Below are positions 54,713 to 63,595 of a stretch of 64,000 bases of DNA, piece after piece; the stretch's first letter is position 1, and the number at the start of each line of letters is the position of its first letter. The DNA comes from Bifidobacterium sp. B4142 (GTDB lineage: Bacteria > Actinomycetota > Actinomycetes > Actinomycetales > Bifidobacteriaceae). The translations under genes and the position numbers were made by a program. Below the pieces are notes generated by a model. The model was not told where the DNA came from. It did no database searches and worked only from the letters and a program-made list of their open reading frames with translations. Location: NCBI RefSeq assembly GCF_026537325.1, contig NZ_JAFNMJ010000004.1, positions 95,997 to 159,996 on the forward strand. The letters run 5' to 3'.

Positions 54713-54752
54713 GCTTCCGGCTGTTGCCTTGGTGCTGGCAGCTGCCGGAAGC
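54713..54752 (-). terminator. Intra-operon stem-loop after the binding-protein gene
   Basis: GCTTCCGGC at 54713-54721 and GCCGGAAGC at 54744-54752 form the outer stem, and GCTG/CAGC pairs extend it inward. It lies 20 bp after the stop. Such hairpins often lower permease expression relative to the binding protein or stabilise its mRNA. Confidence 0.7.
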
Positions 54753-54771
54753 AGGATAAAGACAGGAGCCT

Positions 54772-56127
54772 TTAGAAGTTCTTGGCCCCCTGTGCTTTAG
54801 CCAATTGAGCGAACTGGTCCTGGGTCGCCTTGGTCACATCCTGGGGCGACTTCGTGCCGTTGACCATATCGGCCAAATTGATGTAAAGGTCAGGATTGGC
54901 TATGGCCAGAGACTGCATGGAGCCTACGCCGGTCTTGATCGCAGCTGCGGAATCAATCAAGGCTTGAGGAACCGAATTAGGAGACTTAACCCCCTTCAGT
55001 ACGGAGATGATCTTCTGGTCTTTGACGAAGTCTGCGTATCCGGTGCTCATCCAGTAATTAATGAACTGACGAGCGGCGGCCTCCTTCTTGCTGTCTTTGC
55101 TCTTGAAGGCCACCAGCGCGTTGTTCTGTTCGGGGATGATGGTTCCGACATTCCCATCCTTGGAAATGGGGAAGAATCCGATTCTTTCGTCCAAGGCCTG
55201 TTTATCATTCTTGGCCAGAGCAGCCACGGCGTTGAACAGCGAATTGACCTGGATGATCATTCCGGTCTTGCCGTCCCAGAGCGCTGCAGCCTGGTCGGTG
55301 TCCTTGGCTGATCCTGCGTCCTTGTTATAGAGGCCCTCATCGAAGAGCTGCTTGTAGTTGTCGACTGCGGTCTGAACAGTCTTGTCGGTGAACTTCTCTT
55401 TTCCGGTATTGATGCGGTCCCAGAGGCCGTTCTGAGCCGCCTCGGCCAGTTGGACGGATACCGCGTACTGGGTACCCCATTGTGAGCCTGCCATTTCGAA
55501 CAGGGGGGAGTTCACGCCGGGGACATTGGCCGCTTTGATCTTCTTGGCAGTCTCGACTAGATCGTTCCAGTTTTTAGGTGTCTCGGTGATGCCGGCCTTC
55601 TTGAAGACTTCCTTGTTGTAGAAGACGCCCTCAACCGGTGGGGTGGAGAAAAGAGCCGCATAACGAGTGCCGTCCACCACGCCACCTGCATCGGCGATGC
55701 CTTGGGTGTAGTTCTTCACCCAAGGTGCATTATCGAGCTTTTGCAGCTTATCTTGGGCGATAAAACCAGCCAGCATGGACTTGGTGGGCTGCCAGAAGGC
55801 CAGGTCGGGTGTATCTCCAGTCGTGATCTTCGTCTGGACATTCTGCTCGTACGGATCAGGGATGGTCTGGACATCGATTTTGGCACCCGTAGCCTTCTCG
55901 AAGTTCGAGACCACCTTCAGCGGAATCTTGTTGGAGTTCTGAGCCACCCACATTTTCAGCTGAACCCCGTCGAGTTTCTGCGTTGCCGATGGCCAGTAAT
56001 CCTTAGAGCTTGTATCGGCACTGTCACTGCTGCCAGTCGAGGGATTCGAGCACCCGACCAGAGAGAAAACCATCGCACCCGTCAGGGCGATGGCCGCTCC
56101 GACTCGTGTTGTGTTGAATATCTTCAT
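54772..56127 (-). CDS. Sugar-binding lipoprotein of an ABC transporter
   Basis: A 451-residue extracellular solute-binding protein of the CUT1/SBP_bac_1 type. ATG 56127 follows AGGAAAGGAA. The signal peptide ends in the lipobox LVGCSNP, so the cysteine is lipidated and the protein stays at the membrane. The ligand domain has DLAFWQPTKSMLAGF, YNKEVFKKAGITETPKNWND and AALWDGKTGMIIQ. Its ligand is probably an oligosaccharide produced by the locus; the GH36 gene directly upstream suggests an alpha-galactoside. Confidence 0.92.
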   Translation of the reverse strand: MKIFNTTRVGAAIALTGAMVFSLVGCSNPSTGSSDSADTSSKDYWPSATQKLDGVQLKMWVAQNSNKIPLKVVSNFEKATGAKIDVQTIPDPYEQNVQTKITTGDTPDLAFWQPTKSMLAGFIAQDKLQKLDNAPWVKNYTQGIADAGGVVDGTRYAALFSTPPVEGVFYNKEVFKKAGITETPKNWNDLVETAKKIKAANVPGVNSPLFEMAGSQWGTQYAVSVQLAEAAQNGLWDRINTGKEKFTDKTVQTAVDNYKQLFDEGLYNKDAGSAKDTDQAAALWDGKTGMIIQVNSLFNAVAALAKNDKQALDERIGFFPISKDGNVGTIIPEQNNALVAFKSKDSKKEAAARQFINYWMSTGYADFVKDQKIISVLKGVKSPNSVPQALIDSAAAIKTGVGSMQSLAIANPDLYINLADMVNGTKSPQDVTKATQDQFAQLAKAQGAKNF

Positions 56128-56235
56128 TGAAATTCCTTTCCTATGTTCCACGATCCTTCGTAGAACCTTCTGCCCATCATGAATGGCTACTCGGAACCCC
56201 CCGGTTTGTAGGTGTTGACGCCTGCCGGTAATTCC

Positions 56236-58374
56236 TTAAAGACGACTTTGACCTTGGGCCTCCTTTCTCGTGATCAATATGGTTCGGGACGTGAATCGAC
56301 GCTCTGGCGCTTGCAAACGCAGCTTGGCATTGTTCGGGTCCCAAAGGATTTTCCATGGTGCGAAGCGTTCGCCTGTGGGGAAGATGGTATGAACATCAAC
56401 GGCTGAGTCGGCGAAATCAGGCAAGGATAGAACCACATTGCTTTCTTTGCCGGCGGGGTCTCGAGCCCACACCGTCACCAGTGCGCTCTGGTCATAGCGA
56501 AGACCGAGGGCCAATGCCTTGTCTGTCCATCCGGGCAGTCCCATGGGCCAAAAAGGAACAGCTCTGGAAACGATGGGCTGTATATGAAGCTTGTAGGTCT
56601 GTACGGCCTGGGCGATCAGGTTGCGCTGGTCCTCACCCATGGCATTGAGAAAGCCCGAAATGAACAATCTGCCCAGCATGCTGGTGTTCAGGTTGAAGGT
56701 GATCTCCTCCAGACTCATGGAAGCTTGTGGATAGGCCCAGTTGGCCGTTTGCTCCGGCACGGTCATCATGGGTGAGGATGCCGCGATCGGTGGATAGAGA
56801 CGATAATCCTGCTGATCCGAAGTTGATTGGACGCGGAAGTGACTGGTCTGCATGAAGTCTTCGCGCATGCCGCCCGAGGAGCAGTTCTCAAGAATCAGGT
56901 CTGGGTAACGCTTATGTAAGGCATCCAACCAGTCACAGTAGGCCCGGTTGTGGCCTAGAAGTCCATCTCCCAGGCTATCGGCTTGATTGTCGGTGCCTGC
57001 TCCGGGAGAGACGTTGTAGTCGAACTTAAAGTAGCCGATGCCAAATTCGCCGATAAGCCTGTCAATTACCGAGTCCATGTACTTGCGAGCCTCATCAGCT
57101 CGAAAGTCGAGTAGATAACGGTCCTGTTCGACCACACGTCGACCATTGCGTTGGAAGAAGGCCGCGTTTGGCAGTGCGGCGGCGATAGGGCTACGCACGC
57201 CCACGACCTCGGGTTCCATCCACAGGCCGGGAACCATGCCGCGCGAGACGATGGCATCAATCACCTCGGCGAATCCCCCTGGAAAGCGCGTCGTGGAGGG
57301 TTTCCATTCGCCCACCGAAGGCCACCAATCGCCGGAATCGTCATACCAGCCGCAGTCGATGCAGAAGACTTGGGCGCCCACTTCAGCTGCGCTGTCGATC
57401 AGTGGAAGCAGCTTCTCTGTGGTCGGGTCACCGTTGATGGTATTCATGTAGTCGTTGAAAACCACTAGTGGATGTTGGTCCTTGGCCACGTGCGTGCCGA
57501 AAGTCCGCCGATAAGCGATCAGGGAATCGTAGGCCGATTGAAAGGAAGAGGCCAGAGTGACCGATGCCGGCACGGACGTAAAACTTTGTCCCGGCGCAAG
57601 GCATTTTGACCAGGAGTGATCTTCGTTTGTGGGTCCGGATAAAGCCATGTATCCATCGACGGTATAGTCGCCGACCTCCCATCGCCAAGCTCCGTTGTGC
57701 TCGACTTGGAAAATCCAAGTGGCTGTATGGCTCTTGTTGCATAGGACCGCGAGCGGAGCCTGGCGACCAGTTGACCAGGTGCCTGTGGAGATTGCTTTGT
57801 ACTCGTTGCGTGGATTGTTTCCGGTCAGCTCCTGAGAGAGCTGAGGGAAGAGATCCTCGGTATTTTCAGAGCGCCAGCGGTTTTCGCCCAACCAGGCGAA
57901 AGCGCCGTGAAGAAGTTTCCAGCCGCTTGCATCTTGCTGCCCTCCGGGCGTGGATCCGAACAGACTGACCCAGCTGGTGACTGATTCGAGGCTGATCGGG
58001 CGGTTTCCGATGTTGGTCACTGTTACAAAGGTCCGGAACATGGTCTGATTCGTAGGAAGTTGATAGGTCACGTCAGCTTGAAGACCGGCGGTACAGTTCT
58101 TCATTCGTACGTGTAACGAATTGATACCGTTTTCAGATTTGTCAGAATGATGAGAAACGTATCGCATGCCAGCCCCGATTGAAGTGCTGACCAGCCTTTC
58201 GCAGGCAATCCAATGACCGAAGCCAGCGGCCATGATCTCCACAAGGGGCAGATTGTCGTCGATCCTCATGTCCACATCATCCGACGTAATCCGACCTATG
58301 CTGACTGGAGCGTCGTCATCCCAATGGAAAAACAAGGATAGACGATTATTGCCCCATTGAAAGTCATGTGTCAT
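56236..58374 (-). CDS. GH36 alpha-galactosidase
   Basis: A 712-residue cytoplasmic enzyme without signal peptide. ATG 58374 has AGAGGA 4-5 bp upstream. An N-terminal beta-supersandwich precedes the (beta/alpha)8 catalytic domain beginning about residue 300. Landmarks are CIDCGWYDDSGDWWPSVGEW, GLWMEPEVVG and YFKFDYN with the likely nucleophile D452. ENCSSGGMREDF and STSDQQDYRL follow; D520 is the candidate acid/base. GH36 enzymes remove alpha-1,6- or other alpha-linked galactose from raffinose-family sugars, galactomannan or other glycans. A LacI-type operator lies 172 bp upstream and the transporter genes follow after 108 bp. Confidence 0.9.
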   Translation of the reverse strand: MTHDFQWGNNRLSLFFHWDDDAPVSIGRITSDDVDMRIDDNLPLVEIMAAGFGHWIACERLVSTSIGAGMRYVSHHSDKSENGINSLHVRMKNCTAGLQADVTYQLPTNQTMFRTFVTVTNIGNRPISLESVTSWVSLFGSTPGGQQDASGWKLLHGAFAWLGENRWRSENTEDLFPQLSQELTGNNPRNEYKAISTGTWSTGRQAPLAVLCNKSHTATWIFQVEHNGAWRWEVGDYTVDGYMALSGPTNEDHSWSKCLAPGQSFTSVPASVTLASSFQSAYDSLIAYRRTFGTHVAKDQHPLVVFNDYMNTINGDPTTEKLLPLIDSAAEVGAQVFCIDCGWYDDSGDWWPSVGEWKPSTTRFPGGFAEVIDAIVSRGMVPGLWMEPEVVGVRSPIAAALPNAAFFQRNGRRVVEQDRYLLDFRADEARKYMDSVIDRLIGEFGIGYFKFDYNVSPGAGTDNQADSLGDGLLGHNRAYCDWLDALHKRYPDLILENCSSGGMREDFMQTSHFRVQSTSDQQDYRLYPPIAASSPMMTVPEQTANWAYPQASMSLEEITFNLNTSMLGRLFISGFLNAMGEDQRNLIAQAVQTYKLHIQPIVSRAVPFWPMGLPGWTDKALALGLRYDQSALVTVWARDPAGKESNVVLSLPDFADSAVDVHTIFPTGERFAPWKILWDPNNAKLRLQAPERRFTSRTILITRKEAQGQSRL

Positions 58375-58545
58375 GATGTCCTCTGCCATATGATTACAGC
58401 CAAGTCGGGTGTCGGTGGAGATCGTGGTGACCGATAACCGCAAACAACCTTCCCTGCTTATTTGCTGATCGCCTCTCTGCGGTCTTGGAGAATGTTCATA
58501 TCCCTATGGCCACGAAGGTCAATCCCTAAAAACACAGAGTAATTT

Positions 58546-58557
58546 GAAAACGTTATC
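58546..58557. promoter_or_regulatory. LacI-type operator upstream of the GH36 gene
   Basis: GAAAACGTTATC, a near-perfect AACGTT-centred palindrome of the LacI/GalR kind, 172 bp upstream of the alpha-galactosidase start. It closely matches the two sites before the secreted glycosidase. Confidence 0.65.
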
Positions 58558-58617
58558 GAGTCAATTAAGCGTGTCGTTTCTGTCGGGTTGTAAGTGTGTC
58601 TGCCGGCGATGCCGGTC

Positions 58618-58654
58618 TTCCTGTGGCTATCGCACTGGGGAATGGCCACAGGAA
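58618..58654 (-). terminator. Hairpin after the secreted glycosidase gene
   Basis: TTCCTGTGGC at 58618-58627 and GCCACAGGAA at 58645-58654 form a perfect 10-bp stem, 40 bp after the stop. A second small CCGGC/GCCGG hairpin follows at about 58602-58614. No T-run is clear. Confidence 0.6.
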
Positions 58655-58694
58655 AGCCGTTAATTCGACCAAGCCTCACAGTATGCACAGTATG

Positions 58695-61600
58695 TCATGA
58701 CTGTTTGCCGTGAGAATGCTGGATCATCATGAAGGTCAGAACGGAAGTTCCTACAAGCACGATGGTTGTAAGGAGGATGAGCGTAACTGCAGACCCTGTG
58801 GATGAAAGTCGGAATTCCTGACCTTTTTGTCCTGCTGCTTTCGCGCTCGACCTAGGCTTAGCTTTTGAATCGTTCGCGGTCGACGCATCTGCGGATGTCG
58901 CCGGAATCACCTGAAGACGGAAGGACGAGCTGGCACTTCCGGAACTTGCTGTGATCGTGCAGTTGCCAACCTCAAGGGCAGACAGCATGCCTTGGGGGTC
59001 TACCGTTGCTATGCGTGGATCCGATGTGGACCAGGTGATGGCGGCATCAGATGAACTCTGCGAATCTGTGGCGGTCAACTGCAATTTCTGGCCCTTACGC
59101 AGTGTCATTCGGCCCTGAGCCAGGCCGGGGGCATGGATGGTGACTGAACCTGGTTCTGATGGGTGGGACTCTAGGTCTTCGGATGCCGGCGTCCCGATGA
59201 TTTCAGGGTAGAAAATCAGGGAGTCGATATTCGGTGCCACTCCCCAGGAGACAGCGCCTCTGCCCGTTCCAGCCGGATCCCAGTTCCCCAGTGATAGGGC
59301 CCCTCCATTCGTGGATACCTGCAGCGAGCGGTTCAAGAAGCTTCTGTCGGAATAGGTATACCTAAACGAACCTCTGGCAAGTTCGGGGCCGTGGCCATCC
59401 CCCTGGCGGATTTGCAGTCCGAGGTCCACGATTTGCGGGTTGTAGTCGTGCCTGCCGATGAAGGCATCGTTGGAGAATCTGACGGCCACCATATAGTCCC
59501 CACGAGGAACCGTGCCTGCCGGAATGGTCATGATGCCGGGATTGTGCGTATTCACCTTTGGTCTGTTGTTGCTATTCTCAACCACTACACGGGTGCGATC
59601 GCCGTATCCGGCTGGGCCGCTTTCAGCAGTGGTGAACTGATTCCCCAGGCCGATCACGTATTGGTGGTTTTCGGCATTGGACGAATTCTCAGTGATCGCG
59701 CTCGCCCCGCCGTTCAATTGTTGATCCTCTGCCTGAAGGGAGATGGCAGAGTGACGCAGATCCTTGGATGCGGCGACCTGAACATCGCGTAGACTCACGC
59801 CTGTTCCCGAAAGGTCCAGACTGTTGATGCCTTCACTCAGTGCCACCTCAAGACTGGTCGATTGCAGACCTGAGTAGGCGGCAGTGATTCCCGGGAGGAT
59901 TTTTCCATTCATGTTCAGGGCAATCGGTGTTCCTTTGGCGGCCCGATAGACGAGTTTGATCGTGTGGTATCCCTGGGACCAGCCGTGGATGAAGGCATGA
60001 GCATGGCCTGATCGAAGTTCGGCGAACCCGCGACTGCCTTCATTGGAGAAATCGAGCGAGGCTCCGCCGGCAAGGCGAAATTGCGTAGCTGGGTAGTCTA
60101 CGGCATCACTGGTTCCATCGCGATCCTCGGGAATCCTGTAAAGGAGGAACTTGTCAAGGGTGTTATCCAAGGCCGTCGATCCATGGATACTGATGATGTG
60201 TCGTCCTTGAGTAAGGTTCATCTCCAGCTGAGAGCTTCCCCTATACAGCCATTTCGCAGCATCTTTCATGGCAAGTTCGGCGTGATAGTCTAATTCACCA
60301 ACGGCTTTGGAGTCCACGCTGACCTTATTAGTCCCTGGGAATCCAGTGTTTCCGCTGATTACCTGCAGCCTGTATTTGCCGTCAGCAGGGGTTTGGACTT
60401 CCCAGTCAGCTGTGGCCCCATCCTTGAAGTTGCCGACATCACCGTTGCCGGACGTCATGAAGTAGCTCCACCCATTGCCCGAAGGTGTTTTGTCGTAAGC
60501 ACGGGCGCCGCCGGATAATTTGGTCCGTTCAGCTTCTGTGACTTGGAGATTTCGACCCAATTGGTCATCTGTGCGAAGTGACCGGTCCTGGTGTGGCGTG
60601 ACGACGAGTTGATATGAGGCATACCGGTCCACACTGGTCGTGGTGACATCGAGTGTGCCATTGCGTACCTGAGCATTTGAGAGCGCATTGACCACGCGGG
60701 GGGTTGCAGCGATGCCGTCTGGTCCCGTAAAAGCATTCTCGCGCACTTCGACATCCACTGTGGAGCCAAACCCTGCCTTGTCTAATCCCGTCAGTTGCAC
60801 GGTCACTGGAATGTTGGCTCCGGTATTCTTCACCTGATCGGCGTTCTCGTCGTTGGCGCCTCCGTATAAGACTGTTCCCTTATGGTTGGCGGTATCCAAT
60901 GCCCCGATGCCTTGGAGCGAGTCGATTTTGTCGCGGTGATCGGAATCCACCTGAACAGTTTGATCTCCTCTCAGGTCTCCATACCATTTGAACTGCCACC
61001 AGCCTGCATTGGCAGCATTGGCATTGGCCATATTGTCTGATAGGTTGCCTGCATAGTTCCAGTAGGCGGTCTCGGCTTGGACTTTGGTGTCCTCGAACAT
61101 GCTCATCCATTGCACAAGTTGACCAGGTACGGACATGTCGCGTAGCTCTCCGTACTCGGTGATGTTGATCTTTCTGGCGGGCACGCCGATGTCGTGTTCC
61201 AAAGCACGGTAATTCGCGTAGTGGGTCCGATAGTTCTGCAGGCTTTCTTTGCCCAGCTCATGCCAGACGAAGATATCCGGTAGGGTTCCCACTTCCTTGG
61301 TGTGGCGCAGAAAAGCTTCTGATCTATTCTGCCTGAAGGATGAGTCCCCAGGGCCGGCTATGCGGGCGTGCGCTGCTGTGGGGTGCACCTTGCTTGGTTT
61401 TTCGCCGGTTTTGTATTGTTGCCAGATGGTTTGTATCAGTTGGCAGTCTGCGTCCCAGTCGTTCAGGAAAGTTGTTTTGAACAGCGGGTTCTGGGCATCA
61501 TCGCCCGTGTAGTACCAGTTGCCTCCGTCTGGCTCGTTGAAGGGGATGAAGGTGTATTGGTCAGGATGCTCTGATTGGGACAATATCTTATTGACGACGA

Positions 61601-62087
61601 TTTCGATGACTTCGCTATAATCCCAACGTCCATTGGACTGATCGCTGTAGGTGCCATATCTGGGATCGCTGACAGGCACATTGGTTACATATGATCGGTC
61701 ATCTCCCGGGCGTGAACCATGGTTATAGGACCAATCTGGGTAATAATCCTGCATGTATACGGCCAGTTCTCGTCCTCCATTGGCAAAGAACTGGCGCTCC
61801 AAGGCCAGGGCGTCCCCGCTGGGGTGTTGGGAGCCCGTTGGCGGTTTCTGTGAAGAATTTTCCACACGGGCGCCGTCGAGAATGGCATCTGTCGGCGATC
61901 CTTCGTCGCCTAAACCGTACAGGGTTCCTGAGGCTCCGCCGAGGAAGTCCCCGGTTGTCTTGCCCATATCGACTTTGAGGACTTGTGCTGGTTTGGCTTC
62001 ATCGGCGTAGGCCGCTGGCAGAACGCATGTTCCGATCAGCAGGCTCGCGCTCGCCGCTAATGCTATAAGTGTCTGATATTTTCCCAT
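58695..62087 (-). CDS. Secreted, membrane-anchored clan GH-A-like glycosidase
   Basis: An 1130-residue protein. The signal peptide is residues 1-28 (ends PAAYA). The catalytic (beta/alpha)8 part covers about 36-400; FIPFNEPDGGNW gives E185 as acid/base and KINITEYGE gives E311 as nucleophile, the spacing seen in GH39-, GH30- or GH79-type retaining enzymes. A beta domain around 520-670 and a CBM-like domain (about 790-950) follow. Next is a Big_2-like Ig domain (about 960-1060) with TWSTSDPRIATVDPQG. At the end, LSSTG precedes a hydrophobic helix and a short basic tail. Its length and layout recall the bifidobacterial GH39 galactosyl-arabinofuranosidase acting on gum arabic, but I cannot confirm the family. 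Two LacI-type operators lie upstream. Confidence 0.75.
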   Translation of the reverse strand: MGKYQTLIALAASASLLIGTCVLPAAYADEAKPAQVLKVDMGKTTGDFLGGASGTLYGLGDEGSPTDAILDGARVENSSQKPPTGSQHPSGDALALERQFFANGGRELAVYMQDYYPDWSYNHGSRPGDDRSYVTNVPVSDPRYGTYSDQSNGRWDYSEVIEIVVNKILSQSEHPDQYTFIPFNEPDGGNWYYTGDDAQNPLFKTTFLNDWDADCQLIQTIWQQYKTGEKPSKVHPTAAHARIAGPGDSSFRQNRSEAFLRHTKEVGTLPDIFVWHELGKESLQNYRTHYANYRALEHDIGVPARKINITEYGELRDMSVPGQLVQWMSMFEDTKVQAETAYWNYAGNLSDNMANANAANAGWWQFKWYGDLRGDQTVQVDSDHRDKIDSLQGIGALDTANHKGTVLYGGANDENADQVKNTGANIPVTVQLTGLDKAGFGSTVDVEVRENAFTGPDGIAATPRVVNALSNAQVRNGTLDVTTTSVDRYASYQLVVTPHQDRSLRTDDQLGRNLQVTEAERTKLSGGARAYDKTPSGNGWSYFMTSGNGDVGNFKDGATADWEVQTPADGKYRLQVISGNTGFPGTNKVSVDSKAVGELDYHAELAMKDAAKWLYRGSSQLEMNLTQGRHIISIHGSTALDNTLDKFLLYRIPEDRDGTSDAVDYPATQFRLAGGASLDFSNEGSRGFAELRSGHAHAFIHGWSQGYHTIKLVYRAAKGTPIALNMNGKILPGITAAYSGLQSTSLEVALSEGINSLDLSGTGVSLRDVQVAASKDLRHSAISLQAEDQQLNGGASAITENSSNAENHQYVIGLGNQFTTAESGPAGYGDRTRVVVENSNNRPKVNTHNPGIMTIPAGTVPRGDYMVAVRFSNDAFIGRHDYNPQIVDLGLQIRQGDGHGPELARGSFRYTYSDRSFLNRSLQVSTNGGALSLGNWDPAGTGRGAVSWGVAPNIDSLIFYPEIIGTPASEDLESHPSEPGSVTIHAPGLAQGRMTLRKGQKLQLTATDSQSSSDAAITWSTSDPRIATVDPQGMLSALEVGNCTITASSGSASSSFRLQVIPATSADASTANDSKAKPRSSAKAAGQKGQEFRLSSTGSAVTLILLTTIVLVGTSVLTFMMIQHSHGKQS

Positions 62088-62322
62088 GATGCGTTTCTTT
62101 CATCGGAATGCGAAGCAATCGCTCGATTCGGATTGTTCAGGACCCGATTGAGTGATGCCGAGAACTACATTGTTCACGCGTTGGCCGTCTGATTCTCAAG
62201 AGCAAGGTCATAATCGGCTGGGGTGCGCTGATATGTACAAGGCTCCTTTCGTTTTATTACTGGTCCCTCTTGTTGAATTCTTGCCGGTGACATCATCGAC
62301 ACGACATAAAACAGTATATTAT

Positions 62323-62334
62323 GAAAACGTTCTA
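62323..62334. promoter_or_regulatory. LacI-type operator 1 of the secreted glycosidase
   Basis: GAAAACGTTCTA, 236 bp upstream of the glycosidase start and 89 bp from the next site. It shares GAnAACGTTnT with 58546 and 62412. Confidence 0.6.
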
Positions 62335-62411
62335 TCGTCAAACACTGGTAGATCATAAAGCTCTATATTGCCTAAAACATATCCTATTTGATATTGTGCT
62401 CTTGATACCTA

Positions 62412-62423
62412 GATAACGTTCTC
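62412..62423. promoter_or_regulatory. LacI-type operator 2 of the secreted glycosidase
   Basis: GATAACGTTCTC, an 11-of-12 palindrome-like site. Two spaced operators allow looping repression. Confidence 0.6.
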
Positions 62424-62677
62424 ACTATTTGGATGCAGCTAGCTATTTGCAAGACCATCGGATAGGGAAAGAAGATTAGGCAATTTCAGGGAAGAAAAGC
62501 CAGCTCTGTTTCTGCGATGATTGATTCGCCGGTTTACAGATATGCTTAAGCAGCAGTCAATTATATTGATACACGAGTCAAGAAATATGCGAACCGTGCA
62601 TATACTTATACGCCGGGTTTTATCTCATTAAAGGTGATTTCAGCGCACGCTGGATGAGATATGGATAAAATGATTCC

Positions 62678-63595
62678 ATGACTGGTCGCACCGTGGTAGT
62701 TCCCAGCCGCTCCCGCCTGTATAGGACGCAGATCAATGGCACGCACCTGGTATTCTCGATGAATCCGGCACCGCGTCGTGCTCCTATCATTCTTTATTTG
62801 CATGGTGGCCCAGGCGATGCTTGCATTCCGTTGACCATGCGGTACAACGCGGCATTGGAACGCGATTTCCGTTTCATCAACCTGGACCAGCGCGGCAGTG
62901 GGTTGTCCTACCATCCTTTTATCCCAGGCGAAGCAGTAACCATCGATTCTATAGTCGAAGATGTTCACCAGTTCGTGCTAAAGCTTCTTCGCGCCTATGG
63001 GCAGGATTCCCTGATCCTCATCGGTCATTCCTGGGGCAGCGTCCTGGGGCTGGAAATGGTGAAGCGCTATCCCTCGCTTGTCCGCTGCTACATCGGCCTC
63101 GGACAGGTTGTCAGTATGCATGCCGCTCTTCGGTTAAGACAAAATTGGGCCCAACAGCATTTAGGCCACCGGCTCAGTTCGATTGTCAGCGGGGAGAGCG
63201 GGATTGCCGACTTGGTGCTGATGATTGATGAGTTGCTGTCTCGCGGCGGGGCTGCCATGCTGTTCGGATTCCTGGGACGGATCATGACCTACCTGCGCTC
63301 GCCGTACTACAACTGGTCGCGTCTGCTTAACCAAGCCAAGGGGGTGGCTCAATCCCGGGCGCGCTTGGATGCTGAGCTGGAGCAGGTCGATTTCAGCGGG
63401 CGGACCTCTTTCGGGGCGCCCGTCTATTTCATTAGCGGCAGGTATGACCGTCATCTGCCGGGTAGTCTGGTTGAGCAGTTCGCCGATGGGTTGGAGAGCC
63501 CGCATCGGTTCATCTGCTTTGACCAGTCAGGGCATTGCCCGCAATGGGATGAGCCTGAACGGTTCGCGGCGACTGTTAAATCCCTCTGCCTGTAG
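62678..63595 (+). CDS. Alpha/beta hydrolase, proline-iminopeptidase-like (S33)
   Basis: A 305-residue alpha/beta-hydrolase. The oxyanion-hole motif HGGPGD is at about 42-47 and INLDQRGSGLS follows, both typical of peptidase family S33. The nucleophile elbow is GHSWGS (S118). The acid is the Asp in SGRYDRH and the base the His in DQSGHCPQWDEP. The family removes N-terminal proline or hydrolyses related amides; some members are esterases or epoxide hydrolases. No signal peptide. The ribosome-binding site is weak. It is divergent from the carbohydrate locus and not obviously part of it. Confidence 0.83.
   Translation: MTGRTVVVPSRSRLYRTQINGTHLVFSMNPAPRRAPIILYLHGGPGDACIPLTMRYNAALERDFRFINLDQRGSGLSYHPFIPGEAVTIDSIVEDVHQFVLKLLRAYGQDSLILIGHSWGSVLGLEMVKRYPSLVRCYIGLGQVVSMHAALRLRQNWAQQHLGHRLSSIVSGESGIADLVLMIDELLSRGGAAMLFGFLGRIMTYLRSPYYNWSRLLNQAKGVAQSRARLDAELEQVDFSGRTSFGAPVYFISGRYDRHLPGSLVEQFADGLESPHRFICFDQSGHCPQWDEPERFAATVKSLCL

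Larger units (their letters stand above)
62088..62677. other. Divergent promoter region of the secreted glycosidase and the hydrolase
   Basis: About 590 AT-rich bp with the two operator-like sites at 62323 and 62412. No gene is supported. Confidence 0.5.
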
